DNA from: Streptomyces cirratus
GTDB taxonomy: Bacteria > Actinomycetota > Actinomycetes > Streptomycetales > Streptomycetaceae
Direction of reading: 5' to 3'
Length of the DNA: 64,000 bases
Assembly: GCF_014650775.1 (NCBI RefSeq)
Contig: NZ_BMVP01000020.1
Span: forward strand, 1-64,000
Shown here: positions 47,823-57,360 of the stretch, in pieces
Numbering within the stretch: position 1 is the stretch's first letter
Layout: the number at the start of each line of letters is the position of its first letter
The notes under the pieces: model-generated
Told to the model about the DNA's origin: nothing
What the model saw: the letters and a program-made list of their open reading frames with translations, nothing else
The model's database searches: none
Program-made: the position numbers and the translations under genes

Positions 47823-50291
47823 TCAGGAGCGCGCGAGCCGGGCCGCGAGGTAGGGCGCGGTGGCGCTGCGGCGGGCCCTCGCCACCTTGGCCGGCGGGCC
47901 CGTCGCGACCACCCGCCCGCCCGCGTCGCCGCCTCCCGGCCCGAGGTCGATGACCCAGTCGGCGGTGGCGATCGTGTCCAGGTCGTGCTCGACGAGGACG
48001 ACCGTGTTGCCGGCGTCGACGAGCCGGTGCAGCTGTCGCAGCAGCAGCGCGATGTCCGAGGGGTGCAGCCCCGCCGTCGGCTCGTCGAGCAGGTAGAGCG
48101 CGTGCCCGCGGCGGGCCCGCTGCAGTTCGGTGGCCAGTTTGATGCGTTGCGCCTCACCACCGCTGAGTTCCGTCGCCGGCTGGCCCAGTCGCAGGTACCC
48201 CAGTCCCACCTCGCGCAACGTCTCCAGGCTGCGGGAGGCGGCGGGGACGGCGGACAGGAACGTGGCAGCGGTGTCGACGGACAGCGCCAGCACTTCCGCG
48301 ATGTTCTTGCCGCGGTAGGTGACCTCCAGCGTTTCGGCGTTGTACCGGGCGCCGTGGCACGTCGGGCACGGCGCGTAGGTGCCGGGCAGGAACAGCAGTT
48401 CCACCGCGACGAATCCTTCGCCCTGGCAGGTCTCGCACCGCCCTTCGGGCACGTTGAAGGAGAACCTCCCGGCCGAGTAGCCGCGCGCCCTGGCCTCGTC
48501 CGTCGCCGCGTACAGCTTGCGCACCGCGTCGAACATGCCCGTGTACGTGGCCAGGTTGGACCGGGGAGTCCGGCCGATGGGCCGTTGGTCGACCCGGACC
48601 AGCCGGTCGAACGACTCGACCCCCGACGCGTCCTGGACGTCGACCTCCAGCCGCGCCTCCTCGGGCTCCTCGGGTACGAGTCCGAGGTGGCCGCGGACGA
48701 CCTCGGCGAGCACCTGCGTCACCAGCGTCGACTTCCCGGAACCGGACACGCCCGTCACCGCCGTCAGTACGCAGAGCGGTACGTCGACGGACACGTCGCG
48801 CAGGTTGTGGCGGGAGACGCCGCGCAGGCGCAGCCAGCCGTGCGGTGTGCGCGGGCGGTGATCGAGCGGCTGGGCGCGCCCGAACAGGTACTGGCTCGTG
48901 GCCGACTCCCCGACCCGCTCAAGACCGGCGACCGGGCCGCTGTACAGCACGCGTCCGCCGCCCTCGCCCGCGCCGGGGCCGATGTCGACCACCCAGTCCG
49001 CCCGGCGTACGACGTCCATGTCGTGCTCCACGACGAACAGCGAGTTGCCCGCCGCCTTGAGGCGGTCGAGCACGTCCAGCAGCGGTTCCGCGTCGGCCGG
49101 GTGCAGGCCCGCGGAGGGTTCGTCGAGGACGTAGACGACGCCGAACAGCCCCGAGCGCAACTGGGTGGCGATCCGCAGGCGTTGCGCCTCGCCCGGCGAC
49201 AGGGTCGTCGAGCGGCGCCCGAGGCTGAGGTATCCGAGGCCCAGGTCGAGCAGTACGTCGACGCGCGCGACCAGATCGCCGCAGATCCGGACCGCGACCT
49301 CGGTCGTCTCCCCGGATCGGGCGGTCGACGTGGTGGCGTCGGCCTCGGGCCGCCGCGCGACGGGCCCCAGCAGCGCCACGACCTCGGTGAGCGGCATCGC
49401 GTTGATCTCGGCGATGGAACGTCCGGCGAAGGTCACGGCGAGCGCCTCGGGCCGCAGTCCGCTGCCGTGACACTCGGGGCAGGGCACACTCCGGACGAAC
49501 CGGAGCGCCCGTTCGCGCATCTTCTCGCTCTTGGAGTCGGCGAGGACGTGCATGACGTGCTTGCGGGCGCTCCAGAACTTGCCCTGGTAGCCGTAGTCGA
49601 CGCGGTCCTCCTCCGGCTCGATGTACACGGAGGGCTGTTCGTCCGTGTACAGCAGCCAGTCCCGGTCCTTCTTCCTGAGCTTGCGCCACGGCCGGTCGAT
49701 GTCGATCCCCAGGCCGTTCACGACACTGCGCAGGTTGGCGCCTTGCCATGCGCCCGGCCAGGCGGCGATCGCCCCCTCGCGGATGGTCAGCGAGGGGTCC
49801 GGGACGAGCAGGTCCTCGGCGACGTCGTGCACGACGCCCAGTCCGTGGCACTCCGGGCAGGCGCCGGCCGCGGTGTTGGGTGAGAACGACTCGGCTTCCA
49901 GCCGTGCGGCCCCGGGCGGATAGGTGCCGGCGCGGGAGTACAGCATGCGCAGCAGGTTGGACAGCGTGGTGATGGTGCCGACCGTCGAGCGCGAGCTGGG
50001 CGACCCGCGTCGCTGCTGCAGGGCGACGGCGGGTGGCAGTCCGGTGATTTCCTGCACGTGCGGTGCGCCGACCTGTTGCAGCAGCCTTCGGGCGTACGGC
50101 GCTACGGACTCGAAGTAGCGGCGCTGGGCTTCCGCGTAGAGCGTGCCGAACGCGAGCGAGGACTTGCCCGAACCGGAGACGCCGGTGAAGGCGACCATCG
50201 CGTCCCGCGGAACGTCGACGTCGACGTTCCGCAGGTTGTTCTCACTGGCGCCCCGGACGTGCACGAAGGGGTCGCTCACGTCCTTGTTCAC
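47823..50291 (-). CDS. UvrA-like ABC-F-type excinuclease/drug-resistance protein
   Basis: 822 residues from a GTG. Two ABC cassettes: Walker A GVSGSGKSS (about 37-44) and GVSGSGKST (about 510-518), signatures LSPGEAQRLRIA and LSGGEAQRIKLA, Walker B YVLDEPSAGLHP and YLLDEPTAGLHP. Zinc modules CPECHGLG, CPECHGSG and CETCQGEG/CPTCHGA are present. It is about 130 residues shorter than canonical UvrA, as in the UvrA2/DrrC-like group, which is linked to resistance to DNA-binding drugs. The role could be self-resistance or DNA repair. It is a single gene with no partner nearby. Confidence 0.9.
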   Translation of the reverse strand: MNKDVSDPFVHVRGASENNLRNVDVDVPRDAMVAFTGVSGSGKSSLAFGTLYAEAQRRYFESVAPYARRLLQQVGAPHVQEITGLPPAVALQQRRGSPSSRSTVGTITTLSNLLRMLYSRAGTYPPGAARLEAESFSPNTAAGACPECHGLGVVHDVAEDLLVPDPSLTIREGAIAAWPGAWQGANLRSVVNGLGIDIDRPWRKLRKKDRDWLLYTDEQPSVYIEPEEDRVDYGYQGKFWSARKHVMHVLADSKSEKMRERALRFVRSVPCPECHGSGLRPEALAVTFAGRSIAEINAMPLTEVVALLGPVARRPEADATTSTARSGETTEVAVRICGDLVARVDVLLDLGLGYLSLGRRSTTLSPGEAQRLRIATQLRSGLFGVVYVLDEPSAGLHPADAEPLLDVLDRLKAAGNSLFVVEHDMDVVRRADWVVDIGPGAGEGGGRVLYSGPVAGLERVGESATSQYLFGRAQPLDHRPRTPHGWLRLRGVSRHNLRDVSVDVPLCVLTAVTGVSGSGKSTLVTQVLAEVVRGHLGLVPEEPEEARLEVDVQDASGVESFDRLVRVDQRPIGRTPRSNLATYTGMFDAVRKLYAATDEARARGYSAGRFSFNVPEGRCETCQGEGFVAVELLFLPGTYAPCPTCHGARYNAETLEVTYRGKNIAEVLALSVDTAATFLSAVPAASRSLETLREVGLGYLRLGQPATELSGGEAQRIKLATELQRARRGHALYLLDEPTAGLHPSDIALLLRQLHRLVDAGNTVVLVEHDLDTIATADWVIDLGPGGGDAGGRVVATGPPAKVARARRSATAPYLAARLARS

Positions 50292-50656
50292 CGTTCCTGA
50301 TTACCTGATCGCGCCGGGAACCGCGCGGCAGGCGCCGTCACCGGGCCCCGCTCCCACGAGAAGCCGGAGAGTCCCGGTAGAAGCCGCTTCCAGGGACAGT
50401 CGATCCGACGTCCTCCGGCGAACGCGGTGGTGCACCCTCCCGGCGGCGCACTCTCCCAGTCGCCCCGGCGGCTCAGCCCCGGTAGCCCGGCTCGGCACCG
50501 GCACCGGCACCGGCACGGCCGCCGGCTTTCGGCGGATCGCACAGTTGAAGACCGTGACCTGCGGAGATGCCGCTCCTTACCGGTCGGCCTTGAGGGGGTT
50601 ATCGTCGTCCGGACACGGACGGCAACCGGTCGTCTGTCCAACCCAGGGGAACCGAC
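50292..50656. other. Divergent spacer
   Basis: 365 bases between the uvrA-like gene and the HopJ-like gene. It holds a short CGGCAC tandem repeat (about 50492-50516) and presumably both promoters. No gene seen. Confidence 0.45.
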
Positions 50657-50998
50657 ATGACCGATCTGGACTCGCTGCGGGCAAGCCTTGCGTCAGGTGA
50701 GCACGAGTTCGCCGACACCCTGTCCTTCGTCGCTGCGCATTACGCCTACCAGCCGCAGGCATTCCGCAACGGGGAACTGCAAAATGCCGCAGGTGAGAAC
50801 GAGGGTTCCTGCAAGGCGCTGGGATTGGCCCTGCTGGAGGGGCTGAGCGACCAGGAAGCGCTGCTGGCATTCGGTGAGCACTATCGCAGCGTGCTGGCGA
50901 CGCCGAACGGCACTGATCACGCCAACATCCGCAACCTCATGACCCACGGCCTGGCAGGGGTGGGTTTCGCCGGGCAACCACTGACCCGCAAGAGCTGA
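50657..50998 (+). CDS. HopJ-type effector family protein
   Basis: 113 residues: LRASLASGEHEFADTLSFVA, then HYAYQPQAFRNGELQNAAGE, NEGSCKALGLALLEGLSDQE, ALLAFGEHYRSVLATPNGTD, HANIRNLM. This is the HopJ family (PF08888), named after a Pseudomonas type III effector but widespread as a small cytosolic protein of unknown function in proteobacteria and cyanobacteria. Its presence here suggests transfer or a wider distribution than I know. The ATG follows GGGGAACCGAC. Confidence 0.85.
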   Translation: MTDLDSLRASLASGEHEFADTLSFVAAHYAYQPQAFRNGELQNAAGENEGSCKALGLALLEGLSDQEALLAFGEHYRSVLATPNGTDHANIRNLMTHGLAGVGFAGQPLTRKS

Positions 50999-51139
50999 AC
51001 AGCGACGCACCAGTGCTCCGCCGGACGGGTACGTCCGCAGGACCGAGCTGACGGGCCGCTCCGCCGAGACGCTGCCGCGCCGGCCCCACCGGCTGCGGTG
51101 CGCCTGCGGCACCTGCTCAGGTGTGTCGTCGGCCCCTGC
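50999..51139. other. Convergent spacer
   Basis: Short gap between two converging genes; no gene or clear terminator seen. Confidence 0.4.
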
Positions 51140-51871
51140 TCACGGGCGGGCGCGCAGAGCTTGCCCGTCCGGTGGCGGGGTGCCGGTGATGTTGGTGACG
51201 AGGCCGGTACACAGGTCGCGGAGTTTGACGTTGCGGTGCTGGGAAGCGGTGCGCAGGATCGCGAAGGCTTCCTCCGCGCTGCAGCGCTGCTGGCCCATGA
51301 TGATTCCGGTGGCCTGGTCGATGACGCTGCGGGATGTGAGGGCCGTCTGTAGGTCGGCGGTGAAGGCGCGGGCGTCGGCGATGCGCTGGGCCAGTGCGAT
51401 GCCTCCGGTGGCCTGGGCTGCGAGGCTGCGCAGGTCCGTGAGGTCGGCGTCGGTGACGGCGTCCGGCTTGGCCGCGTAGATGTTCAGGGCGCCGGCGGTG
51501 TCGGTGTGTGCGGCGATCGGCAACGACATCGAGGACCGTGTGCCGAGGGCGGCGGCGTAGGCGGGGTAGGGGCCCCAGCGCGCTTCGCCGAGCATGTCGG
51601 CCACGGGCACCTCCTCGCCCGTGCGCAGGGCCTGCAAGCAGGGCCCGTCGTCCTGTCCGTACTGCGCTTCGTCCAGTTCGGGGGCGTTCTGGCCCGCGCT
51701 GACGACGGTGATGGGGCGGCCCTGGCGCTCCAGCGTGATACCGCAGCCCTCAGCCGCCGGCATCAGTTTCAGAGCAGCGTCGGCCAGGCCCTGGAGGAAG
51801 CCGTCGAGGGAATCGGTGTCCAGCAGGATCGAGGTCACATCCGGCAGACCGGGTGCGGGAGCGACGGACAT
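51140..51871 (-). CDS. GAF-ANTAR RNA-binding regulator
   Basis: 243 residues from an ATG with GAAGGGA upstream. Residues 10-155 are a GAF sensor domain (EGCGITLERQGRPITVVSAG, DDGPCLQALRTGEEVPVADM, GTRSSMSLPIAAHTDTAGAL). Residues 168-222 are an ANTAR domain (LTSRSVIDQATGIIMGQQRC, SAEEAFAILRTASQHRNVKL), which binds paired hexaloop hairpins in mRNA leaders to cause antitermination. Such proteins are abundant in streptomycetes. The gene is divergent from a STAS antagonist, so a common stress or signalling role is plausible. Confidence 0.9.
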   Translation of the reverse strand: MSVAPAPGLPDVTSILLDTDSLDGFLQGLADAALKLMPAAEGCGITLERQGRPITVVSAGQNAPELDEAQYGQDDGPCLQALRTGEEVPVADMLGEARWGPYPAYAAALGTRSSMSLPIAAHTDTAGALNIYAAKPDAVTDADLTDLRSLAAQATGGIALAQRIADARAFTADLQTALTSRSVIDQATGIIMGQQRCSAEEAFAILRTASQHRNVKLRDLCTGLVTNITGTPPPDGQALRARP

Positions 51872-52279
51872 GATCGTTTTCCCTTCGGGGCAGAGCACGC
51901 AGATGGTCGACGTCGGGTGCCACTGGGGCCTGTGGGGTCCGACCCGAAGGGACGCCTCCAGCGCGGTCGGCCGCCAGCGGCCCGAGGGGGGCGGAAGGTG
52001 ACAGCCCCTGCCTTCCACTATGCGCCTCGAAATCGGGCCCGTGCCCCGCCTTCTCCCCCGGAGACGGCGCGCGGCCTGCCGGGGCGCGACCGATCCGGCT
52101 CGGCTTACTGGCAGAATGAGCGGTGGGTCAGGAAGCGGCCTCTCGCTTTGCGCTGCTTCCACGGAGACACTGTTGCCCGTTTCGCCCCTCTGCCGCCGTC
52201 TCGACGGCCACTGCTCGGCCATCGAGCACCAGGCGGTCCTCGGCTTCGACACCGGAACCTCAGACGGCGAGGCCGCCGA
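51872..52279. other. Divergent spacer with a doubtful short frame
   Basis: A plus-strand frame from about 52115 to 52283 ends with a 4-base overlap with the STAS gene start. Its sequence has no recognisable motif, so I leave it unassigned. The gap should carry both promoters. Confidence 0.35.
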
Positions 52280-52696
52280 ATGAGCGTTCCTGGCGAGCTG
52301 CCCGTTTTGTCGCTGGCGACCAGGCCGCTTCCGCTGGGCGCCGACGGCATGGAGACCGGCGTCTCCTTGGCCGTCGTCACCGTATCCGGCCGTCTGGACC
52401 ACACCGTCGGCTGGAAGCTGCGCAGTGTGATCAGCGATTGCCTCTTACAGGACGTGACCGTGCTCGTGCTGGATCTGGCCGCCCTGGATACCTGCGACGA
52501 CGCGGGCCTGAACGTCCTCAGTGGGGCCGCCACCAGCACCGCTGCCATCGGCGGCGTCCTGTACCTGGCTGCCGTACCCGAGTACCTGCGACCCCGGCTT
52601 GCGGACATACTTCCCCCGGAGTCGTTGCCCCTGTACGCCGATGTGGATGCGGCTGTGACCGCCGCCCTGGCGAAGGACGCGGACGGTCCACGGTAG
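52280..52696 (+). CDS. STAS-domain anti-sigma factor antagonist
   Basis: 138 residues. AVVTVSGRLDHTVGWKLRSV, VTVLVLDLAALDTCDDAGLN, then VLSGAATSTAAIGGVLYLAA is the STAS fold, with the phosphorylatable position normally at D-S replaced by D-T-C-D-D-A-G. It is shorter on Ser/Thr than typical SpoIIAA proteins, so regulation by phosphorylation is uncertain. It would bind an anti-sigma factor kinase to release a sigma factor. The ATG has GGCGAGG upstream. A GAF-ANTAR gene lies divergently. Confidence 0.85.
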   Translation: MSVPGELPVLSLATRPLPLGADGMETGVSLAVVTVSGRLDHTVGWKLRSVISDCLLQDVTVLVLDLAALDTCDDAGLNVLSGAATSTAAIGGVLYLAAVPEYLRPRLADILPPESLPLYADVDAAVTAALAKDADGPR

Positions 52697-52916
52697 ATGA
52701 CCCGGCCGAGCCACTCCGCCACTCGACGCTCGGCGCTCGGCGCTCGAACCGGACCCCGTGCGCGGACCGCCCGCGCATGCGCCGGGGAGCGGAACACCGC
52801 CTCGCTCACGCGGGGTTGTCACGCACGGGCGGCACGCGGATAGTGAGGGCCCGGGGCCTTGTCGCAACCGCCAGCGACTCGTTGCCCAGAGTGAAACCTG
52901 CGGTCAGGAGCCACGG

Positions 52917-53216
52917 ATGAAGCGCGTCGGATCCTTATTGACCTCGCTGGCCCTGGGCGCCGGACTGCTGGTGGCCGGGGCGAGTCCTGCGGCAGCTGAC
53001 GCGTATGACTGCCGCACCTGGTACAAGTCCTCCACGACCGCTGCCGGTACATGCGTCAGCGGCACCGGCGAGTTCCGCGTGTACACGCGATGCAACCGGC
53101 CCTGGGCCCAGGACTACACCGTCTACGACCCCACGTGGCGGCGGGTCGGCACCACCAGCACCGCCATCTGCTACAGCGGTGGCAAGCCGTACGGAGCGGG
53201 CATCCAGGTCCACTAG
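52917..53216 (+). CDS. Small secreted cysteine-rich protein
   Basis: 99 residues with AGGAG before the ATG. MKRVGSLLTSLALGAGLLVAGASPAAADA is a signal peptide. The mature part has four Cys (YDCRTWYK, GTCVSG, RCNRPWAQ, ICYSGGKP) and aromatic residues, suitable for two disulfides and a compact beta fold; WYKSSTTAAGTC recalls small streptomycete exoproteins of unknown role. It overlaps nothing and is the only plus-strand gene here. Confidence 0.75.
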   Translation: MKRVGSLLTSLALGAGLLVAGASPAAADAYDCRTWYKSSTTAAGTCVSGTGEFRVYTRCNRPWAQDYTVYDPTWRRVGTTSTAICYSGGKPYGAGIQVH

Positions 53217-53369
53217 TCCACCGGATGGTCCATACGGACGCTCCCCGCGCCGGGACTTCAAGGCGTTCACGCGCTGGGCATCCTGCTCCCAGAGCACCTT
53301 GGACTCGGTCTCCTCCTGTGCGGACGGCGCGCCCGGCCGCGCCTCCGGGCGGAAGCGCCGCGAACTCCT

Positions 53370-53834
53370 CGGGGCTTGGCGAAGCGGAACTCCGGCCCGT
53401 GCTCCGACGGTCGGCCACCTCTCGGGTCGTAGACGCGCGGCGGCTTCGGCAGCCGCATCGCACGGTCGCCGCGGACGCGGCCGACCAGCTCCACAGGCAG
53501 GTCCTGCAGGACCCGGGCCAGGCGCGTGACGTCGTAGCCGGCGTCGGTCACGATGGTGATGTCCGGCTCGCCCGGCGCCCGTCCGGGAAGCGGGCAGCGG
53601 CAGGCCGGCCAGCAACGACAGCAGCCGGGTGCTGTCGATCCGGCCCTGGTTGAGGCCGTCGTACACAGCTCCATACCCACGCCGGTGCCCGGGCAGCAAT
53701 GTCCGCTCCACCGCCGAGCGCACCGCACCCGGAGCACACAGCACCGCGTCCGCCGGCTCGAACAGATCATCGCCCCGCAGGGTCAGACACGCGTACAACT
53801 CATCCCGGAATCGTGACGGTCCTTGAAGCAGCAC
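53370..53834 (-). mobile_element. Truncated transposase (IS701-like/NF041680-type)
   Basis: RDELYACLTLRGDDLFEPAD, then CAPGAVRSAVERTLLPGHRR and GLNQGRIDSTRLLSLLAGLP lead, after a frame change and large deletion, to DITIVTDAGYDVTRLARVLQ, LPVELVGRVRGDRAMRLPKP and VYDPRGGRPSEHGPEFRFAK. These blocks belong to a common streptomycete putative transposase with a DDE-type core (D in TDAGYD). The middle and the C-terminal third are missing. It is inactive. Confidence 0.8.
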
Positions 53835-53908
53835 CAGGCAGCAGACGAAGGCCGCCCCAGCACCCGCGAATGCCCAGCCGGCTACCCAGTTCGATACGCC
53901 GTTCGAAG

Positions 53909-54319
53909 TCAGTCAGGCAGCGCCACGGTGAGATCCACCTCGACGAGCTGTCCCGGGAAGCCCAGCTGGGCCACACCCAGGAGCGTGCTGGCGGTGGTGA
54001 ACGCCGGCCTGAGGGCAGACTCGGTCAGCCGACGCCATGCGGCTCCGAGAACGTCCCGCTCATCGCTACGCACGTAGATCACTGACCGCACCACATGTTC
54101 AGGCTGGGCACTCACCGCGGCCAGGGCAGTGAGCGCGTTCACGACCACCTGGTCGACCTGCGTCTCGAGGGAACCGACACCGACGAGGTCACCGTTCCGA
54201 TCAAGCGGGCACTGTCCTGCCAGATAGGCCGTACGCCCTGCCTCTACCACCGTGATGTGGTGGTAGCCCGGCGTCTCGTGCAGCTGCTCGGGGTTGATGC
54301 GGGTGATCTTCTCGGTCAT
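53909..54319 (-). CDS. RidA-family protein
   Basis: 136 residues. TGYHHITVVEAGRTAYLAGQ, CPLDRNGDLVGVGSLETQVD, VVNALTALAAVSAQPEHVVR, SVIYVRSDERDVLGAAWRRL and GFPGQLVEVDLTVALPD are the RidA/YjgF order. RidA proteins hydrolyse reactive enamine or imine intermediates; the catalytic Arg is expected near SVIYVR. I chose the ATG at 54319; an upstream ATG at 54340 adds seven residues. The neighbours are a transposase remnant and an ankyrin remnant, so it may be a survivor of a rearrangement. Confidence 0.85.
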   Translation of the reverse strand: MTEKITRINPEQLHETPGYHHITVVEAGRTAYLAGQCPLDRNGDLVGVGSLETQVDQVVVNALTALAAVSAQPEHVVRSVIYVRSDERDVLGAAWRRLTESALRPAFTTASTLLGVAQLGFPGQLVEVDLTVALPD

Positions 54320-54449
54320 GTCCGCAAGTCTGCCCAGCATGGTGCCGGCACGCACCGCAATTTCCCCACCGGCAAGCACCCCGCAGCAACCTGAGATTGA
54401 AGAACGAGTTCAGCGCCTGCCACGAAAGCGAGCGCTGAGGTCGCGCCGG

Positions 54450-54554
54450 CTACGGAACGGGCTGAGCCATCGGTTGCGCCCCTGCTGCCCGGAGGATCTC
54501 GGCAGCGTCAGGGTGAGGGCCGTTGTTCGCCCGGTCCAGCGGGGACTTTCCTGT
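54450..54554 (-). pseudogene. Ankyrin-repeat C-terminal remnant
   Basis: The frame reads TGKSPLDRANNGPHPDAAEI then LRAAGAQPMAQ: G-K-T/S-P-L-D-x-A-x(6)-A-A-x-x-L-R-x-x-G-A is the ankyrin repeat end. Upstream nothing continues it. A single repeat remains. Confidence 0.5.
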
Positions 54555-54867
54555 GGGCGGGACGCAACACCATGTCCCTGGGTATGCCCTTGTGCCCGGT
54601 GCGGTGCCGGACACGGTGCGCTGGGGTGTCCACATGCCGGTGACCTTCCTGCCCGACCCGAAGTCCTACTCGCGCACTGCCGGCCGGGCACTGGCACTGC
54701 ACGCGCGGAGTCCGCCACACCCTGCCCATGGCGGCAGTGGACCGACTTCACGCCGAACCCAGTGCGGGATCCGCAGGAGTACCGGCGCGTCGCGGAAACC
54801 AGGCACTGAGCCCTCCGACCTGGCCGCTGGACGCCGACTGCTTCGGCCCCTCGGTAGAGTCTGGGCA

Positions 54868-55143
54868 ATGACAGGAAACCGGGGCCGTTGGCCAAAGACC
54901 GACCAGGATGTCGGCATCGAGGATGTAACGCTCCTCATCCTGGAATGGCTGGGCGAGCAGGGCGTGAACGCCATGATCAGAGTGGATGCCGAGAGGGTGG
55001 CGGACAACGCTCCGGCGTGGACGTTCGCCGCCAGTGGCGGTCCCTTGGAGCACGGCATGCGTGCTGACGGGAGGACCGTGCAGCAATGCATGTCCACAGC
55101 CCTGTCCCAGCTGCGCGAGGCCGGGCTGTCGGTACCGTTTTGA
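54868..55143 (+). CDS. Small hypothetical protein
   Basis: 91 residues, acidic with mixed helix and strand: VGIEDVTLLILEWLGEQGVN, AMIRVDAERVADNAPAWTFA, GRTVQQCMSTALSQLREAGL. No signal peptide or family was recognised. The ATG lacks a strong ribosome binding site (GAGTCTGGG upstream), so the start is uncertain, but composition speaks for a real gene. Confidence 0.5.
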   Translation: MTGNRGRWPKTDQDVGIEDVTLLILEWLGEQGVNAMIRVDAERVADNAPAWTFAASGGPLEHGMRADGRTVQQCMSTALSQLREAGLSVPF

Positions 55144-55261
55144 TCTTCATCTTCGCTCGCCTCTGACTTCGATCATGACGTCGGCCTCGGCGTCCCAGCG
55201 GTTCCTTCGAACGGGCTGATGCCCGGCGTTCCGAGCGGCGCCTTCGCGCCGAAGCGTTACA

Positions 55262-55723
55262 TCACAGCCTGAAGAGCACGCCGCGCCACGTCCATCCCGC
55301 GCCGAGCACCGCTCGCTGCAGGGGATACCTCATGTCCTGCGTGCCGAAGCGGAACGTCTCGGCCTTATGGCGGCGGCCATCCGCTCCTGGCATTCCCCAC
55401 TGCCGGTACACCTTGTCCGCCGGTCCGCGGCCGTACTGTCTACGGGCTGCATCGGCCGTCGGCTCCCACCGCTCTTCAAGGACACGGACCTCGTGCGTTG
55501 CTGGACGCAGTCTCATCCGGGTTTTGAGGGTCACGTCCAGCGCCGGGTACTCGAACTCCGCCACCAGGTCGGCGTCTTCGTTGAGGCTAGCCTCCCGCAC
55601 GACGAACCCGACGTTTGGGCCGTTGACCGCAAGCAGTGCGGCCCGCACGTCCGTGGCCGACCGCGCGGGGGTACCTCTGCGCGGATATCTGGTGCCGGTC
55701 CACCTGTCCGTGAAACGAATCAT
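55262..55723 (-). CDS. Hypothetical protein
   Basis: 153 residues from an ATG with AGGGGCG upstream. MIRFTDRWTGTRYPRRGTPA, then DVRAALLAVNGPNVGFVVRE, LVAEFEYPALDVTLKTRMRL, VRVLEERWEPTADAARRQYG, FGTQDMRYPLQRAVLGAGWT. The pattern of charged strands and W-T-W-R-G suggests a soluble beta-rich protein, conserved-looking in streptomycetes. No named family and no operon partner. Confidence 0.65.
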   Translation of the reverse strand: MIRFTDRWTGTRYPRRGTPARSATDVRAALLAVNGPNVGFVVREASLNEDADLVAEFEYPALDVTLKTRMRLRPATHEVRVLEERWEPTADAARRQYGRGPADKVYRQWGMPGADGRRHKAETFRFGTQDMRYPLQRAVLGAGWTWRGVLFRL

Positions 55724-56041
55724 GGTCACGCCCCTGCCCCGCTGTCCGGACGAACGGTGTGCACGTCCTGGAAGTCCCCCAGGACGGAATCGTATTGTGT
55801 TGCAGGGGCGGTCAAGGTGGGCCGCTCACCGCCCGCTTGTGTGGATCCGCGCTGTCCTGCGGGGAGAGGTAGACCTGCAACTGTGTGAGGTCGCGCGGCA
55901 TGCGTCGCCCACGCCGACCGGGAAGGACATTTCCCGGGTCAGGCGGCGGCATTCGTCAGCAAAGCCACACCGGTGGGCATGACTTCGGAATAGGTCAGCA
56001 CCGCAGCCCCCCGTTGTAGTGTGAGGGAACTGTCATAGGGA
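55724..56041. other. Spacer without a gene
   Basis: 318 bases with only shadow frames; it includes the promoter of the minus-strand hypothetical gene and the leader of the next small gene. Confidence 0.4.
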
Positions 56042-56239
56042 GTGAGCGAAATAAGCAGACGCCGGTACGTGGCGAGGGGTGTTCCCGGGGGCTATCGCAT
56101 ATGGGACAACAAAGGCCGTCGGTGGTGGGGTGACCACTACGAGCTCTGCCCTGACGCTCTTCTGACAGAGCTGAACGGCGCTGCCGAACCCGCACAGCTC
56201 ACCGCTCTTCTCAAACGGTACCGGGCACAGAAGCGCTGA
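56042..56239 (+). CDS. Small hypothetical protein
   Basis: 65 residues from a GTG: SEISRRRYVARGVPGGYRIW, then DNKGRRWWGDHYELCPDALL, TELNGAAEPAQLTALLKRYR. The middle Y-R-I-W-D-x-K-x-x-R-W-W-G motif recurs in small streptomycete proteins. An AGGGA lies unusually near the GTG, so the start is uncertain. No function known. Confidence 0.5.
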   Translation: MSEISRRRYVARGVPGGYRIWDNKGRRWWGDHYELCPDALLTELNGAAEPAQLTALLKRYRAQKR

Positions 56240-56796
56240 CGGAGCGAGGGCCTGGTTTGGCGGTCGGGCGGGGCGAGGTTGAGCTGTTCTCGGTCGGCTC
56301 CTTCGACCAGTCGAGGCGGGGTCTCCTGCGGCTGGGGCGTCGGCTCAGATCTGCGGTCGCACGACGCGCACGCACCCTGTGGCGGACACGGCCAGTGTGC
56401 CTGGGGTGCTGTGCTCCCCCTTCTCCCCCGGTGCGGGGCCCGGGGCCCGGACTACCCGGCCGTCGTCAACGGCATCCTGTGACAACAGGCCGGCGGTCAC
56501 CCCTGGCACGACCTGCCCCCCCGCTACGGGCCTTGGGCCATGGCACCGCCGCGCGCCGAACGTCTGCGCCTGTGGGAACCGGCCGCCCGCCCGCCCAAGA
56601 GGGCGGCCCTGACCATTCGGGCAAGGCCCGCAGCTAGCGGGCGCGACCGGTGCCGCAGTGTCGCGGGCGGTGAGCCTCCCCCTTGAGCTTGTCGATGGCC
56701 ACAGATCGGGAGGGCGGCCGACGGGATGCACCACGTGGGCCCCGCACGACAAAGAGATAACGCAAGATTGCGGACCAATCGCTCCGAATCCCACCC
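56240..56796. other. Gap without a gene
   Basis: 557 bases; several open frames but none with natural composition or start. Nothing assigned. Confidence 0.4.
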
Positions 56797-57360
56797 ATGG
56801 AGAACAGGCAGCAGCCCGACGGGACGGGTACGGCTCCGACGCCTGGGCACACGAACGTCATGCACGGACAACATGCGCGTCCCATGAGCACTGGGTTCGG
56901 CCCGGCACGATCTCCCCGAACGCGGTCCGGACAAGCCGAAGCGAAGCACTCCCGCCCAGGTCGGCTCACCGACCGGCTGCGGCGCAGAATCCTCGCGTAC
57001 CGGACAATCGACTTCCTGTCCACACACGTCCCCGACCTGTCCGGCCCGGGCGAGGAATGCCTGCTCCTCGTCCACATCCGCCAAGTCGTGGGCCAGATCC
57101 ACTACCGGCTCTGCGCCGACTGCGCTCAGGGCATCATCACGACCGTCGTCATCGACGAGCGTTTCCGCAGCACCGGCCTGGACACCCGGGCGCTCTCGCA
57201 CCTGCGCTCCCGCCACCCCGGCATGTCTTGGCTCAGCACATCCGGCACACGCACCACACGTGATCTCCTGCGCCGCATGCGCATCCCCGCGACTGTCGCA
57301 GACACGCCCTGCACCCATGCCCTTCAGCCGACGGCCGAGTCGGCAAGCGCCACTGCCTGA
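56797..57360 (+). CDS. GNAT-like acetyltransferase fold protein
   Basis: 187 residues, or about 158 if the ATG at 56884 is used. The first 50 residues are disordered. Then LLVHIRQVVGQIHYRLCADC and IITTVVIDERFRSTGLDTRALSHLRSRHPG match a GNAT core with the acetyl-CoA loop replaced by R-S-T-G-L-D-T. W-L-S-T-S at the end fits the last strand. Similar sequences occur on streptomycete chromosomes without known substrate. No operon partner. Confidence 0.55.
   Translation: MENRQQPDGTGTAPTPGHTNVMHGQHARPMSTGFGPARSPRTRSGQAEAKHSRPGRLTDRLRRRILAYRTIDFLSTHVPDLSGPGEECLLLVHIRQVVGQIHYRLCADCAQGIITTVVIDERFRSTGLDTRALSHLRSRHPGMSWLSTSGTRTTRDLLRRMRIPATVADTPCTHALQPTAESASATA

Noticed and set aside
52935..53369. Continuation of the truncated transposase to the left
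   Set aside because: No transposase motifs after EFRFAK; this part overlaps the small secreted protein gene on the other strand.
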